A stretch of DNA of 64,000 bases. Origin: Tetrapyrgos nigripes. Its lineage: Eukaryota; Basidiomycota; Agaricomycetes; Agaricales; Campanellaceae. How positions within the stretch are numbered: position 1 is the stretch's first letter; each line of letters opens with the position of its first letter. The notes beneath the pieces were generated by a model. The model was given only the letters and a program-made list of their open reading frames with translations, did not search any database and was not told the origin of the DNA. The position numbers and the translations under genes were made by a program. Location: assembly GCA_013368315.1 (NCBI GenBank), contig JAACJM010000271.1:43917-107916 (forward strand), read 5' to 3'. Below are positions 1 to 11,690 of this stretch, piece after piece.

Positions 1-1015
1 CCACATCTGTGTACACCCCCGCCACCGATTTGTTGTAGTCGATCTCGATCGGGTTCTTCTCTTTCTCCGTCGGCCGCCACAGTCCCAGCAAGCCGTACAC
101 CTTGTCCCGCGGATTCGTCGCTTGCAGATCCCTAAAATCCTCGCACACCATGAACAGATGACGCGCATCTCGATCCCTGTGGTTGAACACGTTGTTCGCT
201 CTCTTGATGGCCTCACGACTAGATCCCTGTGGTGTATCGCCCGCGTACTGCGCTTCCCGCATGTACCACTCACTGAACACGGCAACGTCTCTCCCATCAA
301 CACACTCATCGCCGTAGAGCATCGCCACCTTTCCCGCCAAAAACGCCTCCTGAACGCACCAGATGCGGGACCACCATGGCAGGTCGAAGAACACCCGTAT
401 CGACGTCCACGGGTCCTGAAGGCTTTTACTGTGGAACAGCGTCTCGCAGAGCTCGAAGGTGAAATGGCCATGACCTTGGTTGTCCCATGTGACGTTCTTC
501 TGTCGCATGTCCTTGGAAAACGCCTGGTAGGTCGAGAGGAAGTGGGTGACGAGCTGAATGGCCGCAACTGCTTTTGATGCCTGACCGCAGTTGTCGAGAC
601 CTAGCCAGACCATGACTCTGGCGGCGTTGGAGGAGATGTCTCGCATCAGCTGGACCTGGTGGTTGCGTTCTGGTATGTCGTCTTGGTTGATGCAGATCGC
701 ATCTGCCCACACCACTCTGGCCGAGATGTTAGAAACTGTTGCAAGCCGGTCATCGACTTCCTCTCCTTTGAATGGGCGAAGCTTCCGAAGCGCTTGGGCG
801 AGGCTGCGGGTGATTTCCATGGCTTGGTCGTTACATAAGATGGACTCTCTGGGGTTCGCATCGCCCCAGACGTATGAAAGAGCTTCATATGTAGGTAGAG
901 CATCCAAAGACACCTCGATAAGCTGACATTCCAGTTGCTCATCCGGATCCGCAGGAAGGATCTGTAAGAGTCGAATCGCTCGACCCTGGAGTCGGTTCAC
1001 GTAGACGGAACCCAT
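1..1015 (-). CDS. HET-domain (heterokaryon incompatibility) protein, partial
   Basis: One uninterrupted reading frame of about 338 codons starts at the ATG at 1015-1013 and leaves the window at base 1, so the C-terminus is missing. The N-terminal half has the hallmarks of the HET domain (PF06985): YEALSYVWGD near residue 50, WADAICINQDD near 115 and VQLMRDI just after. Further on come PWWSRIWCVQEA near 210 and NPRDKVYGLLG near 305. Family knowledge: HET proteins trigger growth arrest or cell death after fusion of incompatible hyphae, and many have variable C-terminal repeats or sensor domains. That part is not visible, so the recognition module is unknown. No intron is needed in the visible part. 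Base composition is more GC-rich than the surrounding repeats, as expected for a functional host gene. Confidence 0.93.
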   Translation of the reverse strand, partial: MGSVYVNRLQGRAIRLLQILPADPDEQLECQLIEVSLDALPTYEALSYVWGDANPRESILCNDQAMEITRSLAQALRKLRPFKGEEVDDRLATVSNISARVVWADAICINQDDIPERNHQVQLMRDISSNAARVMVWLGLDNCGQASKAVAAIQLVTHFLSTYQAFSKDMRQKNVTWDNQGHGHFTFELCETLFHSKSLQDPWTSIRVFFDLPWWSRIWCVQEAFLAGKVAMLYGDECVDGRDVAVFSEWYMREAQYAGDTPQGSSREAIKRANNVFNHRDRDARHLFMVCEDFRDLQATNPRDKVYGLLGLWRPTEKEKNPIEIDYNKSVAGVYTDV

Positions 1016-2060
1016 GTTGCTCGATGGTGATGCGGGAAGCTTTCAGAGGATTAGGAACTCCTGAATCATGAAGCACCGAGGCTCAGCAAGCCTTTTGAAG
1101 AGCCTTAAGACCGTAGATTGTAGCACCGGATCATAAATAGGCTACGTGTATCAGTGAGCAAGTGTGATGAAACAGCAACAGAAGAGAAACTAGACAGATG
1201 GAAACAGAGACGTGGAGCAGAGAAGTAGTGTTTGACAGATACAGGTACAAAGCAGTGGAATGTGATGGTGATGGAAAGATGGATGGTAACATAGATATCA
1301 TGATGGACAGATGTGTGATGAAATGGAGGGAGAATTTGATGATTACGATTTTTGAAGATAATGCAAGCAGCAAGTACAGGAGCGTCTGTGTAATTTTATG
1401 TTCATTATTCAGGAGGTAGTACACGAAAAAAAATTCGGTGTTAAATCCGTTCATAATGTGTCAAATCACGGTCATAACCATCCTTTTTTGGATAGTGGGA
1501 AGGGTCTCTGGATAGAATGTATTGAAGATGGTTGTTTGACCCCCTGACTCCCATGTCAAAGTCTGAATGGAATCATCGAGACAACCCTTCCGGCTCACAA
1601 TTGTCTGCCCATAGTTTACGGATCCAGCGGGACCCCGCCGTATAACTATTTGGTCAGGGACGGAGAAGGTGTCGACGTAGGCGCGTTAAGACCTGTTAAG
1701 ACTCTGTCTGTCCAAGAATTGCCCAAAAATCTCCTTTTGAAAATGATCATTTCAGAACGAAGCAAGTGAACAGGTCGTCGAAAGGAAGCTCGTGAGACAC
1801 GATGACGGTGGTTTGTACAGAAGAATATATTCAGACTTTTCTCAGTGAGTCATTGTCAGTAAACTACAGATGACAAAAAGAAGCAGAAAACGAGAGATAG
1901 AAAAGAGAAGGTAAGGTAAGGATTGCGCAAGGAGCAGCGCTGATATAGCGGGATCCGCTCTTCCGGTTCTAGATCACCGGAAATAACCGAAGTGAGCTTC
2001 ACTTAATTAATGCATCCTGTCAGGGCATCAATGCTTTCTTCCCAAACCCCCATCACCCCG
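1016..2060. other. Upstream flank of the HET gene, no gene seen
   Basis: About 1 kb without a convincing coding region. Open frames near 1131-1454 are AT-rich, low in complexity and lack recognisable motifs. The stretch probably holds the promoter of the HET gene, but no clear TATA box or factor site can be named. Confidence 0.4.
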
Positions 2061-2078
2061 GTATAAGATGAGGATCTG

Positions 2079-2490
2079 GGGTTAAATAAAGCCAGAATAA
2101 GCCCACAACAAAAATATATCCATTGCAAACTCCCCTACACTCACTTACCCTCCCCCTCACCCCTCATAAATTCATATCTCCACATCTAGAGCACCTATTA
2201 TTGGGGGGTTTCTCCCCCTTTTATTCTGGAGTTAAATGAGGCCATAATCAGCCCACAACAAAAAATATCCATAGTACACTCACATGACTCTCCCTCACCC
2301 CCCAGAAACTCATATCTCCACATCTAGAGTACCTATCACCATAGGGTTTCAATCCCTCTTTTTATGGAGTTAAATGAGGCCAGAATGGGCCACAGTAAAA
2401 ATACATCCATGGTAAACTGCCCTACACTCATATACCTTCCCCTCCACCCCCCACAAACATATCTCCTTTTATCTCAAATCAACTGGACCC
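2079..2490. repeat. Tandem repeat, three units of about 140-150 bp
   Basis: Three successive units start near 2079, 2228 and 2368 with GGRGTTAAATRARGCCA. Each continues through a CCCACAACAAAAA block, a C-rich CCCTACACTCA block and a CATATCTCCACATCTAGAG block. The third unit is degenerate at its end. No coding potential is evident. Confidence 0.75.
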
Positions 2491-2732
2491 AGAATAAGTC
2501 CAGAACTGGGAATTCCATGGAAAACCCAACTACATCCAACATCTGCTCATCTCTACAGGCTTTGAAACCTCCACAACCAGGCAACCTATTATCTTACCTT
2601 CAAGCAAAACTGGAAGCCCCCTGCAATAAGGATGCATGTCTGAATCTTTCAAAGTAGTTTGGCATGAAATAACCACTCCTATACATAGTAATGGTAATGT
2701 AAAATGTCATGTAAAGAGAGAGAAGTACACAC

Positions 2733-3189
2733 GCTGAAAAGGGACAAAATTTCGCTTGACGGATATGTGACCATATATGTGTATGAAAATGAGATATATT
2801 TGGAAACTAGATATAAGTACAAAAAGATGATGTATCTGTAGATTAGATATCTGAACAGAAGCCAATGTATCTGGAAGAACGGACATATGAACTATTGGCA
2901 CCCATATCTGGAAGCCAGATTTATTGTCTTTTTGGACTCATATCCGTAACAATGTCCAGAGCCTTGATATGAGGTCTTTTTGTACTTTTTTCCATAGATT
3001 CAATATACCATGTGTCTGTGCATCAATCAAATGTACCAAAAGACTTCCAGATATATTGGCTTTCTGTTCAGATATCTAATCTACAGATACATCATCTTTT
3101 TGTACTTATATCTAGTTTCCAAATATATCTCATTTTCATACACATATATGGTCACATATCCGTCAAGCGGAAATTTGTCCCTTTTCGGC
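2733..3189. mobile_element. Fold-back MITE with long inverted arms
   Basis: The two ends are inverted copies of each other. The left starts GCTGAAAAGGGACAAA and the right ends TTTGTCCCTTTTCGGC. The arms continue inward for about 170 bp, including GCTTGACGGATATGTGACCA and the TTTGGAAACTAGATATAAG block. A central loop separates them. There is no transposase, so it is non-autonomous. Related copies occur at 3208-3340, 32225-32425 and 44350-44620. I could not define a target duplication. Confidence 0.75.
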
Positions 3190-3207
3190 TACTAAAATGC
3201 ATCCTTA

Positions 3208-3340
3208 TATAGCAACTTTCTGTTCAGATATCTACCTTACAGATACATCATCTTTTTGTACTTAAATCCAGGTTCCAAATATATCTTATTTTTGTGCACA
3301 TATCTGTTCACATATCTGTTGAGCAGAAATTTGTCCCTCA
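3208..3340 (+). repeat. Partial second arm of the fold-back MITE family
   Basis: A degenerate direct copy of the right arm of the preceding element. It runs from AACTTTCTGTTCAGATATCT to GAGCAGAAATTTGTCCC. Confidence 0.65.
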
Positions 3341-4700
3341 TTATGATTTGGAGAATGACTCGGATGGGAGGTGATTTTGAATTTTAATCTCAATGTGCAG
3401 TGCAAAGGGTCTCGATATGACTGTTAATGGGTCCCCAAGTTAAAAAATGATTCAGTCTGTATCAAATAGTTATTGGTAGTCTTTCTTCTATTGTACCTGT
3501 TTGTATCCATTACGCATATACCTAGAATAGTGCTTTCTTTTTAGGTTTTTACAACTTTACAAGAATGTGTAATATGTCATTGTACTGATCACCAAAAAAA
3601 CAGCCTTGAATCATTGTCAAAGTCGAGCTCAAGAGCCCAACTCTGACTCTTGTTTTTTGATATCTGCGGAACGACACGGAACAGCCTTTCCTTGATCTTT
3701 CCAGGTCAACTTGGCATTCCCGAGTCTGACTGAGCAGGTAGATAAATACCAAGTAAACACGTCCGACAGGTCAGTGGCGGGCCAATAATTGGAGCTGTTT
3801 TAACAACTCAACAACTCAACTCATATGTACCTCAAAGTTGAACTACCTTGACGACTCAACAATCCATATATAGTACGTACCCTTGGTCTTTCCAGGTCAA
3901 CTTGTCGTTCCTGAGTCTGACTCATCAAAGGCAAGGACCATTTTCACCTCTGAGAGATCCAATCCCGTTAAATAAAGCTTGGCTTGCTTTAGAAAGACCA
4001 AGCCATTTTCACTGTCATCGCCTTCTCCTTTGAAGAGTGAGGGTGCTGTCATCTTCGACTTTTATTGGTGTCGAGGAGTTTCTGGTATGATAGGTGCAGG
4101 TGAAGTCTCTGGTGTATTGTATGAAAGTATAGGCAAGAGGTTGTCGTCACTGCTCAAGGATGAGGATGAGGAGGATGAGGATGATGAGGAAATGATGGGC
4201 TCGGTTTCTCTCCAAGCAACTGGGATGAACCAGAGGCCTAAGTCTGTGTAGTAGGGCTTGGAGAGTGAGGTGTATTGAAATATTGTCCGTGGTATCATGC
4301 CAGGTTGTAGTGTATGTGAGATGCAAGGTGTATGTGGGTTTGGGAATCTGGAACTGTTTGTAGTGTATATCTGGGAACTAGGAACTTGGAATGTGGATCA
4401 AAATGTGGGTGACGTGTGTGCTATTTCTGTGAGTTTCTGACGTAAAAGTGCATGCAGTGCAGGAAAACAGTGTGTAGGGGTCAAATCACGCTCTCGTCAC
4501 CAAGATGGAGATGGCTGAGGTGACTTGTAGTAGTGTAGACTGAGGATGTCTATGTGTTCTGTTCTAGCTATGATGTACATGTGAAGCGTGTGTCTACTGT
4601 GTCAAGTGATCCCAGTGGTCTAGGCCCTAAGCGAGCCCCTAAGCCCCTACTCCAATGTCAACCATACTCTCTTCTTCTTCTCGTTATCCTCAGATGCTTG
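3341..4700. other. Non-coding stretch with short direct repeats
   Basis: No recognisable gene. TCTTTCCAGGTCAACTTG followed by a GAGTCTGACT block occurs twice, near 3696 and 3888, about 195 bp apart. A GAGGATGAGGATGAGGA microsatellite lies near 4160-4190. The 5' LTR expected for the downstream chromovirus was looked for here and not found. Confidence 0.45.
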
Positions 4701-4713
4701 AAGAACCCCCTAG

Positions 4714-5818
4714 ATGACTACTCCAAATGTGCCTACCTCTGGTGGCCCCTCGGACTATTCTATGGATACTACTCCAAATCCTATGGCCTTCGGAGGAATT
4801 CCTACTCAAGAGGATCTATGCATGTGCCGCCCCTGCAAGCTAATCCATCTCCCTCTCACCAAACCTATAATAACCCTCAGGGGTATTACACTCAGACCAA
4901 CTATGTTCCTGGAGAAGACTAATCAGTTACTCCTCCAGAATAATCAGATGGAACTTTTGCAAGAACTTCAGAATATGCGACAAACTATGGGCACCCAACA
5001 GGCTAGGACTGATGAAAGGGATGGTAGTAGCCACTCTGGTGCTAAACTGAAACCTTTCAATGGGACTTCCAATGCAGTTGACCCTTTTCTTTCGCAAATG
5101 TATCTCTGGTTTCTCAGAAACCCTCGCAAATTCACTGATGACACTTCTTGAGTCTTGGAGACACTTGCTTTCATGACAGAAGGCACCACTGCCTGGTGGG
5201 CGAGCAATCAAATTCGAAAAATTCAGGAAGAAGGAAATAATGAAAGTTATACAGATCTCCATAGTGTGATTTGAAGGGAATTCGCAGGAGGAGATCAGAC
5301 AGACATCCCACAGTGAAAGCTGCAAAGTATCAAGCAAGGCACTGTGTTGGCTATGCAGTTCTTCCTCTCTTTCGAAGAATGGAAGGAAGATGCAAAGCTG
5401 AACAAGGAGGGACTTATCATGCTATTGAAGCAGAACCTCTGGTTTGGAATCATTCAAAGGATCTATCAAATGGATCCTGTTCCTATTACCTATGCAGCTT
5501 GGAAAGCCGTGGCAGTATGATTAACCACTACCCAAAATGCTACTACAAGTGTTGGGGCTCCATTGGAGGCATCAACAACTTGTACTGGAACGGGAGTTAC
5601 CTTTGGTGGGCAGGGAAAACCCATGGAAATCAATCATACTAAAGCAAACAAAGGGATGTGGGATGGGATTCGCAAGTGTTATTGGTGTGGGGAAGAAGGA
5701 CATATCTCTAGGAATTGTCTGAATCGAGTCTCGAGCCTCATACAAAGCATGCAGGAAGTCTTGAAGATGGATGAAGCAAAGGAGGAGTTCTGGAAGCTTA
5801 ACGAGGATGTGGGTTTTT
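4714..5818 (+). pseudogene. gag: Ty3/gypsy gag, degenerate
   Basis: The capsid region is readable in pieces. A glutamine-rich coiled segment (LLQNNQMELLQELQNMRQTM) near 4930-4990 precedes KLKPFNGTSNAVDPFL near 5050. After a TGA the frame continues with ETLAFMTEGTTAWWASNQIR, which is typical of the retrotransposon gag domain. A zinc knuckle CYWCGEEGHISRNC (C-x2-C-x4-H-x4-C) lies at 5677-5718 and would bind the RNA genome. Several stops and shifts break the frame, so no Gag protein could be made. Confidence 0.85.
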
Positions 5819-6191
5819 AAGGACCCATAGGCAGAATGATACACCACCTACAGAATGATCAGTGTTTCATAACAAGTTTGCTTCATATACAAATGAAAGC
5901 GACTTGACTGAAACCAAAGACGTATCTGAAAATCCCCTGGAGGATTCTCATAAAAATTCTCAACAAACTCCTAACCCTTTCCAATGCAAACACTGTACTT
6001 GAACTCCTTCATGCCTTCCTTCTTGTATTCCACTGAAACCTGAAAAGAAAGTAGGACCGTATTGGGTATACTTGAACATGGTTGCTCAAACACCTAGAGC
6101 ACCTCGTTTCTTACAACAATGGGTCCATGTATTGAGGGAGCATGAAGTAGATGATGAAATAAGGTTTGATCTAGCTTCACTGTGACCCAAT

Positions 6192-8235
6192 GTGGCTCTC
6201 GCTGTACTCAGGGACCTCCAGACTCCAGCAAAATGGATTCAGAAAATTAGTGGGGAATCTATCTTGCTCCCAGTCACAGTCGAGGCCTTGGATCCACATA
6301 AAGGCCAAATCACCAATGCTCTTCTTGATTGTGGGCCATGGGATGCTATATCAATCAAGACTTTGCTCTTGGGAATAATTTGTTCCTGGAACATCTCTAT
6401 TGACCAGTTCCAGTATACAATGCAGATGGAACAGCCAACAAAAATGGAAAAATGAAATACACAACCAAGCTACAACTAACTGTCGACGACCACACAGAAG
6501 TTACTATGTTCACAGTCACTAACACTGGCACAAATGATATTAGCATTGGATTTAATTGGTTGAAACACCACAATCCATCGATAGATTGGAAGAAAGGGAC
6601 CATCAAATTTGATAGGTGCCCTGGGGACTGCAAAAGGAAGAAACAATGGAAATTGTGGCAAGAAGAAGACAAAGAAGATATTGAAGGAGATAGAATCTTT
6701 GTTGTGAACATGCAACCTGAAAACCCTCTGGAGTATATTTGTGCTACTGGTTCCATATCAGCTAATTTAGCTGTGTGACATGCTATGGAAGAGGGAGCAA
6801 AATCTTTGGAAGAAATTGTACCAGGAGAATACCTCAGGGAGTTTTGACCTGTCTTTGAAAAAGAAGATTTTGATACCCTTCCAGAATGACAAAAATGGGA
6901 CCATGTGATCAAGTTAGTACCTGAGGTGGAACCATTCAAAAGCAAGGTCTATCCCTTAGCTGCAAATGAACAGGGTCCACTGGACGATTTCATTGAGGAA
7001 CAACTACAAACTGGAAGAATTCGAGCTTCAAAGTCCCCTATATCTTCACTGTTCTTCTTCATCAAAAAGAAAGACAGAAAACTTCATCCAGTTCAAGATT
7101 ATCAAAAACTGAATTCCTTGACTATCAAAAATCAATACCCTATTCCATTGATTTCAGATGTGCTATATAAACTAAGGCACATGAAAACCTTTACAAAACT
7201 CGATGTAAGATGGGGATACAACAACATTCGAATCAAGGAAGGAGACAAACATAAAGCTGCATCTATCACCAATTGAGGATTGTTTGAACCCCTCATAATG
7301 TTTTTCAGCCTCACAAATCTGCCAGCGACATTCCAAACCATGATGAAGGAAATCTTCGCAGACCTTATCTAAGCAGGGAAGGTTATTGTTTACATGGATG
7401 ATATCTTGATATTCTCAAAGGATATGGATGAGCACATGAAAACCGTTCAAGAGGTTTTATGAATTCTAAAAACCCACAATCTCTACTTGAAACCAGAGAA
7501 GTGTGATTTTCATAAGGACAAAGTGGAATATTTGGGACTTATAGTGGGCAATGGAAGATGAGGATGGACCCTGTCAAGGTCGAGGGAGTCTGCCAGTGGG
7601 AAACACCAACTTGTGTCAAAGACATTCAGAGCTTCTTAGGATTTACGAACTTTTATCAAAGGTTCATTAAAGACTATGCAAAGATGGCTCATCTGTTAAA
7701 TGATTTGACACAAAAAGATGTACCCTGGCAATGGACACCAGACCAAGAAAAGGGCTTTCAGAAATTGAAAGATGCTATCACATCAGAACCGGTTCTCCAT
7801 TTTCCCCTGGATAATTGTCCTTATCAAGTCAAAGCAGATAGTTTGAATTTTGCCACAGGTGCTGTGCTGTCCCAACTCCAAGATGGTGAATGGGTACCTA
7901 TTGCCTTTTTATCAAAAGGCCTTAGTGAACCAGAACGAAACTACGAGATTCACAATAAGGAGATGTTGGCTATTATGAGAGTTCTAAAGGATTGGAGGCA
8001 TTACTTGATGGGGGGACCAAGATTTGAAATCTGGACAGACCATTGTAATCTCCAATACTTTATGACGGCAAAAACCCTCAACAGGAGACAGGCTTGTTGG
8101 TCATTGGAATTAGCTGATTATGACTTTCAGCTGGTTCACAAACCAGGAAAGAGTCATTTGAAGCCTGACTTACTTTTGAGACAAAAGGGTCATGAGGAGG
8201 GGGCAGATGATAACAAAAAATGTCACCCTTCTTAA
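6192..8235 (+). pseudogene. pol: Ty3/gypsy protease, reverse transcriptase and RNase H, degenerate
   Basis: The protease segment has NALLDCGPWD near 6320, where the usual active-site triad DSG has become DCG, followed by DISIGFNWLKHHNPSIDW near 6540-6590. Reverse transcriptase starts near 6905. It contains KDRKLHPVQDYQKLN, the QYPIPLISD turn, and the catalytic YMDDILIFS box near 7390-7416. RNase H follows from about 7760 with LSEPERNYEIHNKEMLAI and WTDHCNLQYF. In-frame stops include TGA at 7274-7276 and 7460-7462. The protein is recognisable over its whole length but cannot be translated intact. Confidence 0.9.
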
Positions 8236-9122
8236 AGCCGAACCCCTGCGAGCCATGGAGACAGCCCAAGCTCAAGATACCCCAGGAGATATTTTCCTTG
8301 CACAAGTACAAAACTCAAGACACAAATGGGAACCCTCAGTCGTAAGAAACGTCAAACACGATCATTCATTCCAGAACCACAGAGATTATATTACTAAAGA
8401 TAATCTCTTATACATTCCCAACGACCTCGAGCTCTGTAATGAAATCATCTGATTCCATCATGACATATACTTTGCAGGCCACCTGGGCCAAGCCAAAACA
8501 GTTGAACTACTTACTCGACACTATTGGTGACCTAGCATCTGTGGAGATGTCAAGAAATATGTCAAAGGATGTCCTACATGTCAATGAACAAAAACCTTTC
8601 CAGGGAAACCGAGAGGACTACTAAGTCCTAACAAGATCCTGGAACGAATTTGGCAAATTATCTCCTGTGATTTAATCACGCATCTTCCTCCATCACATGG
8701 GTATACCACTATCCTCATCATATATCGACTCAGTAAAAGGATGAGAGCACTAGCAACTTATGAACAAGTTACTAGTGAAGGCATAGCACAGTTATTTTTG
8801 GACTGTGTCTGGAGGGATTTTGGATTACCTGAATGGGTTATTAGTGATTGAGGATCAGTCTTCGTTAGCAAATTTCTAAAATCCCTCTACGAGATTCTGG
8901 GCATCAAAATGAACATTTCAACAGTGTATCACCCTCAAACCGATGGGCAAACAGAATGTGTCAACCAAGAAATTGAACAATACTTGTGTGTTTTTTGCAA
9001 TTGGCGACAAGACGACTGGCAGAATTCTGCTATAATGATCAAGAACACAGTTCTACAGGCTACACTCCCTTCTATATGACTAGTGGCTTTCATCCTTGAA
9101 AAGCTACTGAACCATTTGTCAA

Positions 9123-10264
9123 TAGGGCTCAGCACGGGTACGGGTAATTGCCAGGTACCTGTATCCGGACCCGCGGGTCCCGGATACCCGGCACAGCCAC
9201 ACCCGCCGGATACGGATACCACCGGATACGGGTTTGACTTTCAAAATGTCCCAGTATCCGCAGGTATCCGTAAAATAAAAATAGTACCGTCTGTATTTAA
9301 ATATGTATGTAGAAAAATAGAAACATAGCTACATTAGCATTGTATTCCTTCATAAAAATGGGTTTTTCATGAGGATCCACATTTTCGCAGCTAAAACAGG
9401 TCTAAATGTCTATATGTATATTGTGGCTGGAAGTCACTTTCTCAATTAAAAATGTGTAATGCAGTCAGATTGCTTGGCTATATGAACATAAAATGTTCCA
9501 CCTGAGTGAGAGAGTATATCTATGTAAAAATAATCATATACTTATGCATAAACTCAATGAAGATCTATGTTTTTTTTAATAAAAATTGCTTTGTTGGTGT
9601 TTTGGCTCTATTAAAATTATGTATTGTCACTGGATTGTTTGACTCTATAGACAAGAAATGTTCCACTGCAATGAGAAAAGATATATATGTACAAAAAATT
9701 ATATATATTTATGCAAAATTTCACCCAAGATCTATGGTTCTTTCATAAAAAGCCACTTTTCTGATCTTTTTCAGTCAGTTGAAGTATGTATTGTACTCAG
9801 ATTACTAAGCTCTATGAACATAAAATGTTCCACTGATATGAGGGAAGATATATGAGTACAAACAATTATATATTTATACATAATTTCACCCAAGATCTGT
9901 GGTTCTTTCATAAAAAGCCACTTTTCTGATCTTTTTCAGTCAGTTAAAAGTATGTATTGTTGCTGGATTGTCTGGCTCTATAAACAAAGATTGTCCTCAT
10001 CAAGTGAATGAAGATATTCATTTAAAAATAAACATTTATTTAGGCATAAAACATTTTAATACGTAGGGTTTAGAACTAAAAACTACATTTTTATAGTCAA
10101 GTACCCGCATACCTGCAGATACCCATATAACCCGCGGGTCGGATACTCCGGATACGGGTTATCCGGAGTGCTTTACCCGCCGGATACGGATTTGAGTTTT
10201 GATGTGAGATAAACCCGCGGGTCCGGGTCCGGGTAATCCGCGGGTGTACCCGTGCTGAGCCCTA
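9123..10264. mobile_element. Non-autonomous hAT-type element, 1142 bp
   Basis: The ends are inverted: TAGGGCTCAGCACGGGTAC on the left and GTACCCGTGCTGAGCCCTA on the right. The element is flanked on both sides by TTTGTCAA (9115-9122 and 10265-10272), an exact 8-bp duplication. An 8-bp duplication with a TAGGG-type end is characteristic of hAT transposons. It carries no transposase. Subterminal regions are rich in CCCGCGGGT and GGATACGGGT motifs on both sides, probably binding sites for a hAT transposase supplied in trans. It sits inside the integrase region of the chromovirus and is therefore younger than it. Confidence 0.92.
9478..10030. repeat. Internal tandem repeat of the hAT element, about four units of 165 bp
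   Basis: Degenerate units begin near 9478, 9641, 9810 and 9975 with a CTMTATRAACAWARATTGTYC-like motif. Each unit also holds an AAGATATAT block, a CATAATTTCACCCAAGATCT block and a CCACTTTTCTGATCTTTTTC block. The units are AT-rich and non-coding. Confidence 0.7.
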
Positions 10265-10989
10265 TTTGTCAACATCACCAACGAAACTGTGATAGATTTC
10301 TTTGATTGGATGGAAAAGGCCAGAACAGATGCTAAAGCATGTCTTATGAGGAGCATGGAGTTGATGAAGAAATACTACGATAGAGGAAGGAATGAGGATC
10401 CAGAGTACAAGAAGGGAGATAAGGTGTATATTGAAGGGAAGAATATCACTACAGAATGACCAAGTACCAAACTTGCAGACAAACAATATGGACCTTTTCC
10501 TATTAAGGAAAAGATAGGGAGTTCCTCATACTGAGTGGATATTCCAAAAACCTGGAAGAGTATTCACCCTGTTTTCCATACATCATATCTTTGTCCTCAT
10601 TATTCTTCAGTTGCAAAACATCAGCAAGACGACGTTAGTTGAGAACCTGCTACTATCAAAGATGGCTCACCAGTCTACGACATCGAAGAAATCCTAGATT
10701 CCTGTATGCATTATAACTGGAAGAAGAGATCATTTTTGGAGTACCTGGTGACATGGTGGGGTATTCAACAGTGGAGAATACTTGGGAACCAGTGGTAGAG
10801 TTGGAAAAAAAGTGTCAGGAACTAATAACCAAGTTCCACACAAAGAATCCGGTGGCGCCTCGGAATATCAAGACAATCCTTTCTTTTGTTCCTTGTGACT
10901 TTTATACTTCAGGGCCAAAAGAAATCCCAAGCATGGGTCTACAGGATCTCTCAAGCATCTTCAGGGCGAAGACCCTTAAGAGGGGGTAA

Positions 10990-11470
10990 TGTCATGAACC
11001 TTTCATTTCTCATTCAAGAAACCCTTAGAAGGATTCTCAATCCTTCTTTATCTATCTGATTGTCACTACCCACTTTTCCCTAACGAGATCAACTTCTTCT
11101 GAGCTGGGTCATTTATCACTCCATAATTGTATGCAGATCCCCTTAAATTGCAAGCACATCATCATAAGACCTTAATTTATCTTCTCGATTAATTCCTCTA
11201 GAAGCATGGATGTTATTTGTAAAGTAGTATATATAGAGTAGGATACTCATCATGTATCTTTACTCTAGTCTGGTCTTATCACACAGACCTTGCCTTATTC
11301 TACTCAATTCTTTAGTGTCATTGTCACCTTGCCTAAATATCTTTGGCTTGGTTCTGACACTAGGTGACTTCATTCCACCCAATGAATGTTTCTTCAATGT
11401 GTTCCAACTCATACTTTCTAACTCTTTCATTGGAGGTAGACAGTGGATGTATACATAAGGTTTTCTGACA
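10990..11470 (+). repeat. 3' LTR of the chromovirus
   Basis: Immediately after the integrase end lies a purine tract AAGAGGGGGTAA, the expected primer for plus-strand synthesis. The LTR then starts TGTCATGAACC and ends TTTTCTGACA, giving the usual TG...CA borders. Its length is about 481 bp and it contains a TATATATAGAG box near 11228. No matching 5' LTR is present, so its age cannot be estimated from LTR divergence. Confidence 0.75.
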
Positions 11471-11690
11471 CTACATTCTTGATGTCAGACTGCAACACAG
11501 TGTGACTGTAGTATGTATGTAGTATAAATGAACAAAGCACATAGTATACTTCAGTAATATGCATACATATGAGGATGGTACACCCTATTTGGCTTAGCAA
11601 TCAGGGTTGGGTTGACCGAGTTATTGACTAAAAACCATCAGTCTGAACTAAGTCTAGACTGTCTAGGGTGTTAACTCACAGGGGTTGGGG

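Larger units (their letters stand above)
8236..10989 (+). pseudogene. pol: Ty3/gypsy integrase with chromodomain, split by a hAT insertion
   Basis: The zinc-binding N-terminus shows FHHDIYFAGHLG and, later, CPTC near 8440-8580. The catalytic core has the first Asp in ISCDLITHLPPSHGY (8659 onward), the second Asp in VISD just before a TGA at 8849-8851, and the Glu in HPQTDGQTE near 8930-8956. The frame is then cut by the insertion at 9123-10264. It resumes at 10273 with NITNETVIDFFDWMEKA. The end carries a chromodomain (VYDIEEILDS near 10672, then GYSTVENTWEP near 10762) split by a frameshift. Chromodomains steer integration to heterochromatin. Confidence 0.88.
4714..11470 (+). mobile_element. 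Decayed Ty3/gypsy chromovirus retrotransposon
   Basis: Domains appear in the Ty3/gypsy order: gag with a CCHC knuckle, aspartic protease, reverse transcriptase, RNase H, integrase and a C-terminal chromodomain, then a purine-rich tract and a 3' LTR. The chromodomain places it among chromoviruses. The element is dead: many in-frame stops and at least one frameshift, no 5' LTR, and a hAT-type element inserted in the integrase region at 9123-10264. The element boundaries exclude an unseen 5' LTR. Confidence 0.9.

Noticed and set aside
1131..1454. Hydrophobic open frame on the minus strand beside the HET gene
   Set aside because: AT-rich, low complexity, no motif, and it overlaps another frame of equal quality on the other strand.
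4250..4560. 5' LTR of the chromovirus
   Set aside because: No match to the TGTCATGAACC...TTCTGACA LTR at 10990-11470 was found here.
9478..10030. CRISPR-like array
   Set aside because: Units are long, contiguous and degenerate without spacers, and the genome is eukaryotic.
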